From positions 1 to 7,187 of the forward strand of contig CBFGWV010000248.1 in assembly GCA_965652545.1 (NCBI GenBank): a stretch of DNA of 7,187 nt, written 5' to 3'. Position 1 is the stretch's first letter; the number at the start of each line of letters is the position of its first letter. Under the pieces are notes generated by a model. The model saw only the letters and a program-made list of their open reading frames with translations, was not told the DNA's origin and did not search any database. Source of the stretch: CBFGWV01 sp965652545. Lineage in GTDB: Bacteria > Pseudomonadota > Gammaproteobacteria > Competibacterales > Competibacteraceae. This document shows positions 1-5,796 of the stretch, piece after piece. A program made the translations under genes and the position numbers.

Positions 1-33
1 AAACTGCACCCAACCAAGAGAAGAGAGAAGACC

Positions 34-180
34 ATGACCGACCACACCCGCCGTCTCGAACGGCTACTGGAACGCTACCGCGACGGCCGTATCAACCGTC
101 GCCAGTTTCTCGGCCTTTTGGGCGCCGCCGGTGTGACCGCGGGGCTGATGGGCGGGCCGTTCAGCCGCGCCGCCTTCGCC
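34..180 (+). other. Tat signal peptide region of the substrate-binding protein
   Basis: This encodes residues 1-49. The n-region is long and charged (about 20 residues, rich in Arg and Glu). It is followed by the twin arginines at 22-23 with Phe25 and Leu26, a Gly/Ala/Leu-rich h-region at about 27-43, and a c-region ending AFA before Gln50. The RRxFL pattern is the classical Tat consensus. Cleavage after residue 51 (AQA) is an alternative. Confidence 0.8.
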
Positions 181-1185
181 CAGGCCAAGCCCGAGCAGGT
201 GCGCTTCGACGGCTGGGGCGGCGTGGTGTCGGAGGCTTTCCGCAAGCATGCCTTCGACCCTTACCAGGAGGCCACCGGCATCAAGGTGGTCGATGGCACC
301 TTCGGTGGCGCGGACGAGTACATCAGCCGCGTCAAAGCCGGCCAGCCGGGGGAGTACAACCTGGCGCACCTCTCCGGGGTGTTCGACTACGTGCGTTACC
401 ACAACCTAGAGCTCTCCAGCGAGCTCAATGAGGCCAACATCCCCAACCTCGCCAATGTGATCACTGCGCTGAACGACGTGTTGCGCGGGGTCACCGGCGG
501 GACCTTGTCCGCCGTGCCCTACGACTACGGCACCACCAGCCTGGCCTACAACCGTAAATACATCAGCGATGAGGAGATGAAAGAAAAGGGCGCCAGCATC
601 CTGGTCGACCCGGCCCACAAGGGCAAGATCGGCGGCTGGGCCGACTGGAAGACCCGCATCTGGTACGCCGCCCTGCAATCGGACCAGAACCCCAACGACA
701 TCCAGGACATGGATGCGGTCTGGAACAAGGTACGCGAGCACCGCGACCTGGCCTTGAAATACTGGACCTCCGGCGCCGAGCTCATGAGCCTGCTGGCCGA
801 GGAGGAGATCCACGTCACCGAAGGCTGGTCCGGCCGCATCAAAGCCTTGCAGGACCAGGGTCACGACATCGGCTACTACGACCCGCCCGGCGGGCTGGGC
901 TGGCAGGAGTGCATTTTCGTCATCAAGGGCAGTCCTATGGCCGCCTGCGAGGAGCTGCTCAACTTCATGCTCGAGCCGGCGGTGGCCATCGCCGTGGCCG
1001 AGGGGCAGAGCTATCCACCGTCGCTGGACCCGAACAAGGTTGACCTCGGCGCCATCGTGCCGACCTTGCCGGCCTTCGACCCCAGCGGCACCCTGGCCGG
1101 GCTCAATTTCTTCCAGCCCGACTACTGGAATGCCAACGAGCAGGACTGGTCCAAGACCTTCAGCCGCGTGCAGCGGGGGTACTAG
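34..1185 (+). CDS. PotD-like ABC transporter substrate-binding protein with Tat signal
   Basis: Probable periplasmic solute receptor of a spermidine/putrescine-type (PotD family) ABC importer, 383 aa. The N-terminus carries a twin-arginine motif (NRRQFLGLLG, residues 21-30), a hydrophobic stretch and an AFA|QA cleavage site near residue 49, so export is probably by the Tat pathway, folded. The mature part keeps family landmarks: a VPYDYGTTSLAYN segment (161-173, PotD-type VPYxxGTTxxxYN), EGWSGR with Trp265, and GLGWQE with Trp290 and Glu292. The last lies where E. coli PotD has a Trp and an Asp that hold the ligand amines, as I recall it. A purine-rich stretch before the ATG is a weak ribosome-binding site. 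The ATPase gene follows 2 nt after the stop. The ligand is inferred to be cationic or amine-bearing, but this family also binds other small amines and amino acids, so the substrate is not fixed by sequence. Confidence 0.93.
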   Translation: MTDHTRRLERLLERYRDGRINRRQFLGLLGAAGVTAGLMGGPFSRAAFAQAKPEQVRFDGWGGVVSEAFRKHAFDPYQEATGIKVVDGTFGGADEYISRVKAGQPGEYNLAHLSGVFDYVRYHNLELSSELNEANIPNLANVITALNDVLRGVTGGTLSAVPYDYGTTSLAYNRKYISDEEMKEKGASILVDPAHKGKIGGWADWKTRIWYAALQSDQNPNDIQDMDAVWNKVREHRDLALKYWTSGAELMSLLAEEEIHVTEGWSGRIKALQDQGHDIGYYDPPGGLGWQECIFVIKGSPMAACEELLNFMLEPAVAIAVAEGQSYPPSLDPNKVDLGAIVPTLPAFDPSGTLAGLNFFQPDYWNANEQDWSKTFSRVQRGY

Positions 1186-1187
1186 GC

Positions 1188-2291
1188 ATGCCTGGGGCCG
1201 GGCAGACCGGCGAAGCGGCCGTCCGGCTCGATGGGCTGGTGAAGCGTTTCGGCCCGTTTACGGCCTTGCATGCCATGGACCTGGTGTGCGAGGAGGGCAG
1301 CTTCATTACCTTTCTCGGCCCCTCGGGCTGCGGCAAGACGACGACCCTGCGCATGATCGCGGGGCTGGAATCGGCCACGGAGGGCGATATCGTCATCCGT
1401 GGCCGGCGGGTGAACGATGTACCCATCCACCGGCGTAACCTCGGGCTGGTGTTCCAGAACTACGCGTTGTTTCCGCACAAGAGTGTGTTCGACAACGTCG
1501 CCTTCGGTCTGAAGTACCGCAAAGTGTCGCGCTCGGACGTCGAAACCCGGGTGAAGGCCGCGCTGGAGCTGGTGCAACTGCCGCAGATGGCCGATCGCTA
1601 CCCCGCGCAGCTCTCCGGTGGCCAGCAGCAGCGCATCGCGCTGGCCCGCGCCATCGTCATCGAGCCCGATGTCCTGCTGCTGGACGAGCCGCTGTCGGCC
1701 CTGGACGCCAACCTGCGCGAGGACATGCGCGTGGAGCTCAAGCGTATCCAGGCGCGCCTGGGGATCACCACGATCTTCGTCACCCACGACCAGTCCGAAG
1801 CCCTGGCCATGTCCGACCGCATCGTGGTGATGAGCGCCGGCCATGTCGAGCAGGTGGGGACGCCCGAGACGGTCTACAACCGGCCGGCCTCGGGCTTCGT
1901 GGCGCGCTTCCTCGGTAATGCCAACCTGCTGCCGGCGACGGTCGATGGGGCAGCCGGCGATCGGCGCCTGGCGGTCACCACGGACGGCGGCGACCGCTTC
2001 GTCTGCGACCCGGACGACGACAAGCCACGTGCCGCGGGCGACAGGGTCCAGTTGATGATGCGCGCCGAAAAGCTCCTGCTGGCGGCCGATCACACCTGGA
2101 CGGATGATGTGAATGTCTTTCCCGCCACGGTGGACGCCGTGGATTACCAGGGCCAGGCGGCCCGCTATTTTCTCACCGCCGGCGGGCAGAGCCTGCAGGC
2201 GATCAATCCGATCGATCGGCACCCGTTTGCAGCCGGGTCCGAGGTCCAGGTGGCGGTCAAGCCCTGGGATTGCGTGCTGCTGGATGCCTGA
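1188..2291 (+). CDS. PotA-like ABC transporter ATP-binding protein
   Basis: Cytoplasmic ATPase that would power the importer served by the preceding receptor, 367 aa, a normal length for the PotA/MalK type. Visible motifs are Walker A GPSGCGKT (44-51), Q-loop Gln90, ABC signature LSGGQQQR (142-149), Walker B LLLDEP (163-168), D-loop SALD (170-173) and switch His200. A C-terminal TOBE-like regulatory domain runs from about 245 to 367. All catalytic residues are present, so the protein should be active. The ATG lies 2 nt after the receptor's stop, with a G-rich stretch (1175-1179) upstream, which fits translational coupling. It must pair with two permeases (PotB/PotC type) that are not here; they may lie upstream of the window or elsewhere. 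The NBD assignment is certain. Polyamine-type specificity is inferred from the receptor. Confidence 0.95.
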   Translation: MPGAGQTGEAAVRLDGLVKRFGPFTALHAMDLVCEEGSFITFLGPSGCGKTTTLRMIAGLESATEGDIVIRGRRVNDVPIHRRNLGLVFQNYALFPHKSVFDNVAFGLKYRKVSRSDVETRVKAALELVQLPQMADRYPAQLSGGQQQRIALARAIVIEPDVLLLDEPLSALDANLREDMRVELKRIQARLGITTIFVTHDQSEALAMSDRIVVMSAGHVEQVGTPETVYNRPASGFVARFLGNANLLPATVDGAAGDRRLAVTTDGGDRFVCDPDDDKPRAAGDRVQLMMRAEKLLLAADHTWTDDVNVFPATVDAVDYQGQAARYFLTAGGQSLQAINPIDRHPFAAGSEVQVAVKPWDCVLLDA

Positions 2292-2302
2292 CACCAACCT
2301 CT

Positions 2303-3661
2303 ATGAACGACTCGCGCAAACCGTCGCACCTGTTTTACCAAAGCCGTCAGCGTCGCCCGATGGTGGATCGGGCCGAGGGCATCTACCTGTGGGACACCGA
2401 GGGCCGTCGCTACATCGACGGCTCCAGCGGCGCCATGGTGGTCAACCTGGGGCACAGCAACCCACGGGTGCTGGCGGCTATGAAGACGCAGATGGACAAG
2501 GCCACCTTTGCCTATCGCCTGCACTTCGAGAACGCCCCGGCCGAGGACCTCGCCGCCACCCTGGCCGAGCGTATGCCGGCGGGGCTGGACCGGGTGTTTT
2601 TCGTCTCCGGCGGTTCGGAGGCGGTGGAGAGCGCCATCAAGCTGGCGCGCCAATACTGCCTGGCGACTGGCCAGGCCACACGCTACAAGGTCATCAGCCG
2701 TTTTCCGTCCTATCACGGCTCCAGTCTCGGGGCGCTGGCGCTCACCGGCACGGCCACCATGACCGCACCGTTCGCACCGATGATGGTGGAGATGCCGAAA
2801 ATCCCCGCACCGACGGTGTATCTGGATCGGCACTGGTCCGACCCGGAAACCGCCGGAAATGGGTATGCCGACCTGCTGGAGGCGCAGATCCTGCGTGAGG
2901 GGCCATCCACGGTCATGGCCTTCATCATGGAGCCGGTCGGCGGGGCCAGCACCGGCGCCCTGGTGGCGCCGGACAGTTACTACACCCGCATCCGCGAGAT
3001 CTGCGACCGCTACGGCATCCTCTTGATTTACGACGAGGTCATGACCGGCGCCGGGCGCACCGGCGCGTTCCTCGCCGCCGATCACTGGGCGCCGGATCCG
3101 GACATCATCTGCCTGTCCAAGGGCCTGGCCTCCGGCTATGCGCCCCTGGGCGCCATGGTCGCCCGGAACACCCTGGTCGAACCGGTGCTGGACCACGGCG
3201 GGTTCATCCACGGCTTCACCTACGCCGGCAACCCCCTGGCCTGCGCCGCCGGGCTGGCCGTGGTCAAGGAGATCGACGCCCAGGACTTGTGCGCCAACGC
3301 AGCGAGCATGGGCCGGCGGCTGATGGGTGCATTGCGGCAACTTCAGGATCGCTACCCGTTCATCGGCGATGTGCGTGGCAAGGGCCTGTTGACCGCCTTT
3401 GAGCTCGTGGCCGACCGCGACACGATGGCACCCCTGCCTGCGGAATGGATGGCCAACGTCAAGTTGGTGGAGATCGCCTACGCACGCGGGTTGATCATCT
3501 ACTCGCGCCGTACCCGCGGCGGTCATTGCGGCGATCATTTCCTGGTCTGCCCGCCATTGATCATCCGCCCCGAACAGCTCGACGACCTGATCGAGCGTCT
3601 GGACGACAGCCTTGCCGAACTGGCGCAGGTCTTGAATCTTCCGCTGGGGGTGGCGGCGTGA
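2303..3661 (+). CDS. Class III PLP-dependent aminotransferase (omega-amino acid/polyamine type)
   Basis: Fold-type I aminotransferase, 452 aa, related to the omega-amino acid:pyruvate, putrescine and GABA aminotransferases. It should move a terminal or beta/omega amino group to pyruvate or 2-oxoglutarate. Landmarks are SGGSEAVESAIKLAR near the PLP phosphate site, YHGSS (the Tyr-His that stacks on PLP), the YDEVMTGAGRTG block with Asp244 contacting the PLP pyridine nitrogen, and Schiff-base Lys273 in LSKGLASGYAPLG. The ATG at 2303 is chosen because it starts 11 nt after the ATPase stop. An upstream in-frame TTG at 2270 would overlap the ATPase and add residues unlike the family. No clear Shine-Dalgarno sequence precedes 2303. 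The stop overlaps the start of the BKACE gene (GTGA), so the two products are probably made together. That pairing suggests the transamination product is, or becomes, a beta-keto acid. The exact substrate cannot be read from sequence. Confidence 0.92.
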   Translation: MNDSRKPSHLFYQSRQRRPMVDRAEGIYLWDTEGRRYIDGSSGAMVVNLGHSNPRVLAAMKTQMDKATFAYRLHFENAPAEDLAATLAERMPAGLDRVFFVSGGSEAVESAIKLARQYCLATGQATRYKVISRFPSYHGSSLGALALTGTATMTAPFAPMMVEMPKIPAPTVYLDRHWSDPETAGNGYADLLEAQILREGPSTVMAFIMEPVGGASTGALVAPDSYYTRIREICDRYGILLIYDEVMTGAGRTGAFLAADHWAPDPDIICLSKGLASGYAPLGAMVARNTLVEPVLDHGGFIHGFTYAGNPLACAAGLAVVKEIDAQDLCANAASMGRRLMGALRQLQDRYPFIGDVRGKGLLTAFELVADRDTMAPLPAEWMANVKLVEIAYARGLIIYSRRTRGGHCGDHFLVCPPLIIRPEQLDDLIERLDDSLAELAQVLNLPLGVAA

Positions 3662-4572
3662 AGCGGCGGCCGGTCATCATCAGCTGCGCGGTCACCGGGT
3701 CGGTGCACACACCGTCACTGAGCCCCTACCTGCCGTTTCGCCCCGAAGACATCGCCGCGCAGGCGGTGGCCGCCGTGCAGGCCGGGGCGGCGGTGCTCCA
3801 TCTGCATGCGCGCGACCCGATCGATGGCCGGCCAAGCCCGGACCCGGCCTTGTTCCGCCAATTCGTGGACGTGATCCGGGCGCAGACCGACGCCGTGGTC
3901 AACATTACGACCGGCGGCGGGCAGGGCATGGACCTGACCGCCCGCAGCGCCGCGGCACGGGCACTCAAGCCCGAACTCGCCTCGCTCAACATGGGCAGCA
4001 TGAACTTTGGCCTGTACCCCATTGCCGAGAAGCCGCGCGACTGGCGCTTCGACTGGGAGCAGCCGTTCCTGGCCGCGACCAAGGACTTCGTCTTTCGCAA
4101 CAGCTTTGCCGATATCGAATGGCTGACCACCACCCTCGGTGCGCAAGGCACGCGCTTTGAGTTCGAGTGCTACGACATCGGGCATTTGTACAACCTGGCC
4201 CATGCGCTCGAGCGCGGTTGGGTGAAGCCGCCTTTGTTCGTGCAGTTCGTGCTGGGTATTCTTGGTGGCATCGGCGCGGATGGCGAAAACCTCGCCTTCA
4301 TGAAACGCACCGCGGACAAGCTGTTCGGTGACAAGTACCGCTTTTCGGTCCTCGGCGCCGGTCGTCACCAGATGCCGCTGGCGGCCAGCTCGCTCGCCCT
4401 GGGCGGTCATGTCCGCGTGGGGCTGGAGGACAGCCTTACCCTGGCCCCGGGCGAGTTGGCCGAGTCCAACGCCGCCCAGGTCGCCCATGTGGTGGCCCTC
4501 ATCCACCAACTCGGCGGCCGCCCGGCCACGCCCGACGAGGCGCGCGATCTGCTCGGGCTCAAGAGCCCATGA
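3658..4572 (+). CDS. Beta-keto acid cleavage enzyme (BKACE, DUF849/Kce family)
   Basis: Predicted zinc-dependent TIM-barrel enzyme, 304 aa. Family members condense a beta-keto acid with acetyl-CoA and release acetoacetate plus the shortened acyl-CoA; Kce of lysine fermentation (3-keto-5-aminohexanoate) is the prototype. The N-terminus PVIISCAVTGSVHT matches the family start. HLHARD carries the two zinc histidines (His48 and His50), NITTGGG follows on a later strand, and VGLED (Glu257) supplies the likely third metal ligand. The GTG at 3658 is chosen because it begins just before the conserved first strand and overlaps the aminotransferase stop by 4 nt. An in-frame ATG at 3445 would add 71 residues of unrelated translation inside the upstream gene. 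BKACEs divide into groups by substrate (dehydrocarnitine, 3-keto-5-aminohexanoate, beta-ketoglutarate and others). Here the aminotransferase, amine-type importer and deacetylase suggest an amino- or acylamino-substituted beta-keto acid, which is inference. Confidence 0.9.
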   Translation: MKRRPVIISCAVTGSVHTPSLSPYLPFRPEDIAAQAVAAVQAGAAVLHLHARDPIDGRPSPDPALFRQFVDVIRAQTDAVVNITTGGGQGMDLTARSAAARALKPELASLNMGSMNFGLYPIAEKPRDWRFDWEQPFLAATKDFVFRNSFADIEWLTTTLGAQGTRFEFECYDIGHLYNLAHALERGWVKPPLFVQFVLGILGGIGADGENLAFMKRTADKLFGDKYRFSVLGAGRHQMPLAASSLALGGHVRVGLEDSLTLAPGELAESNAAQVAHVVALIHQLGGRPATPDEARDLLGLKSP

Positions 4573-4578
4573 GGACGA

Positions 4579-4732
4579 CCCTGGGAGCGCCGAGTTGCAC
4601 TCGGCAGCCTGGCGAAGCCAGGCCATGGCCGCGGCGAGGACCGAGAGCGTGGCAGTTGCCAGCGCAAAGGTCCGGGTCCGACAAACGGCCGACTTTCAGT
4701 CGGCTGCCGAGTGCAACTCGGCGATCCCAGGG
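4579..4732 (+). repeat. 154-bp inverted-repeat element with twin hairpins at each end (REPIN/MITE-like), copy 1
   Basis: Two 45-bp arms (4579-4623 and 4688-4732) lie in inverted orientation around a 64-bp core. Each arm reads, from the outside, CCCTGGGA(G/T)C, then the palindrome GCCGAGTTGCACTCGGC, then one base, then a second hairpin. The four hairpins all have 7-bp stems and 3-nt loops: 4589-4605, 4607-4623, 4688-4704 and 4706-4722. The outer stems are identical in both arms. The inner stems differ (GCCTGGC versus GCCGACT, read in the same orientation) but both pair perfectly and share the loop GAA. The core holds a small inverted repeat (TGGCA/TGCCA, 4650-4661) flanked by GGACC (4638-4642) and GGTCC (4669-4673), so the whole element could fold as one long hairpin. 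It begins 7 nt after the BKACE stop and ends before the ribosome-binding site of the deacetylase gene. No transposase and no clear target duplication are visible. It may affect operon mRNA stability or transcription. Confidence 0.88.
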
Positions 4733-4752
4733 GGAAGGAAATGAACTCTAGA

Positions 4753-4758
4753 AAGGAG
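4753..4758 (+). promoter_or_regulatory. Shine-Dalgarno sequence of the deacetylase gene
   Basis: AAGGAG, 11 nt before the ATG at 4770, is the strongest ribosome-binding site in the window. It lies inside a possible 9-codon reading frame (4741-4770, MNSRKENTA) whose TGA overlaps the deacetylase ATG as TGATG. This site is expected to let the deacetylase be translated independently of the genes upstream of the repeat. I see no convincing sigma-70 promoter between the repeat and the gene. Confidence 0.75.
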
Positions 4759-4769
4759 AACACCGCCTG

Positions 4770-5795
4770 ATGCGTGCCTTCTACGACCCGGCTCAGCGCC
4801 GGCACTACCCCCGCAGCTTCCTGGTCAATGGCGCGCAGAAGCCCAACCCGGAACAGCCCGAGCGGGCCGATGCCCTGGTCGAGGCGCTCACCGGTGCCGG
4901 TGTACGGCCCGACGTGCCGCCCGATGCCGGGCTGGCCCCTATCGCCGCCGTGCACACGCCCGAATACGTCCAGTTTCTGGCCACCATCTACCCGCGCTGG
5001 CAGCGTATCGAGGGCGCCTCCGAGGAGGTCATCCCCAATATCCATCCCAACGGCCGCGGCGGCATGTACCCGGCCTCGGCCGTGGGCCAGGCCGGCTTTC
5101 ACATGGCCGACACCGCCTGCCCGATGTCCGCCGACACCTGGGGCTCGGTGCGCGCCTCGGCCAACAGCGCCGTGGCTGCCGCCCGCGCCGTACTCGCCGG
5201 TGATCGCGCCGCCTATGCCCTGTGCCGGCCGCCCGGGCACCACGCCTTCGCCGACATGGCCGGCGGATTCTGTTACGTCAACAACAGCGCCGTCGCCGCC
5301 CAGGTCCTCCGCAGCCAGGGCAGCCGCGTCGCCATCGTCGACGTCGACTTGCACCACGGCAACGGCACTCAGGGCATCTTCTACGCCCGCGACGATGTCC
5401 TGACCGTCTCGGTGCATGCCGACCCGGTGCGCTACTACCCCTTCTTCTGGGGCCACGCCGCCGAGCGGGGGGCCGGGCCGGGAATGGGCTACAACCTCAA
5501 CCTGCCCCTGCCCAGGGGCACCGCCGACGACGGCTTTCTGGAGGCACTGGCGGCCGGCCTCAAGCGCGTCGAGCACTTCGCCCCCGACGTGCTCGTCGTG
5601 GCCCTGGGGCTGGATGCCTTCGAAGGCGATCCGTTCGGCGGGCTGTCGGTCAGCACTCCCGGCTTCGCCCGCATCGGCACGGCTATCAAGGCACTCGGCC
5701 TGCCGACTGTCATCGTCCAAGAGGGTGGCTACCTGTGCGATGAACTGGGCGCGAACCTCATCAGCGCCTTATCGCCCTTCCTCGACGGAGCCTGA
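4770..5795 (+). CDS. Acetylpolyamine amidohydrolase/HDAC-family zinc deacetylase
   Basis: Zinc hydrolase of the arginase/deacetylase fold, 341 aa, the same length I recall for Mycoplana ramosa acetylpolyamine amidohydrolase (APAH). It would remove an acetyl or acyl group from an amine nitrogen in the cytoplasm. The catalytic set is complete: tandem His157-His158 in PPGHHA, zinc ligands Asp193 and His195 in VDVDLHHGNGTQ and Asp282 in LGLDAFEGDP, and transition-state Tyr321 in EGGY. An APAH-like insertion lies at about residues 85-120, followed by SADTWGSVRAS. From a recalled alignment, the acidic rim residues of APAH (Glu17 and Glu117) appear to be Phe17 and Ala116 here, although Asp114 is near. 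A polycationic substrate is therefore not assured; acetamido acids or other N-acyl compounds are possible. It starts 38 nt after the repeat and ends 1 nt before the FAD dehydrogenase gene, so those two are coupled. Confidence 0.93.
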   Translation: MRAFYDPAQRRHYPRSFLVNGAQKPNPEQPERADALVEALTGAGVRPDVPPDAGLAPIAAVHTPEYVQFLATIYPRWQRIEGASEEVIPNIHPNGRGGMYPASAVGQAGFHMADTACPMSADTWGSVRASANSAVAAARAVLAGDRAAYALCRPPGHHAFADMAGGFCYVNNSAVAAQVLRSQGSRVAIVDVDLHHGNGTQGIFYARDDVLTVSVHADPVRYYPFFWGHAAERGAGPGMGYNLNLPLPRGTADDGFLEALAAGLKRVEHFAPDVLVVALGLDAFEGDPFGGLSVSTPGFARIGTAIKALGLPTVIVQEGGYLCDELGANLISALSPFLDGA

Positions 5796-5796
5796 A

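Noticed and set aside
2165..3538. Long open frame on the - strand (457 codons)
   Set aside because: It is antisense to the aminotransferase, whose PLP motifs are all present on the + strand. The antisense product is low-complexity and unlike any family I know.
3445..3657. N-terminal extension of the BKACE gene from the ATG at 3445
   Set aside because: It would add 71 residues out of frame inside the aminotransferase gene, with no family similarity. The GTG at 3658 sits right at the conserved N-terminus.
4589..4722. Intrinsic transcription terminators at the repeat hairpins
   Set aside because: The stems are GC-rich, but none is followed by a run of T residues, so classical Rho-independent termination is not supported.
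4579..4732. Target-site duplication flanking copy 1
   Set aside because: The bases just outside the element (ending GACGA on the left, GGAAG on the right) do not match as a direct duplication, so cut-and-paste insertion with duplication is not shown.
4569..4751. 60-codon + strand frame covering the first repeat
   Set aside because: Its sequence is just the translated repeat arms. The same kind of peptide can be read from the second repeat on the - strand (6665-7120), so it is a by-product of the element, not a gene.
4407..5720. Long open frame on the - strand (437 codons)
   Set aside because: It runs antisense across the deacetylase, the repeat and the end of BKACE. Its translation has no recognisable motifs and the + strand genes there have intact catalytic motifs. 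Long antisense frames are common in GC-rich DNA.
5416..5796. N-terminal extension of the FAD dehydrogenase from 5416
   Set aside because: The FAD-binding strand begins at residue 4 of the protein started at 5797, which has its own GGAG ribosome-binding site. The extension is an out-of-frame reading of the deacetylase gene.
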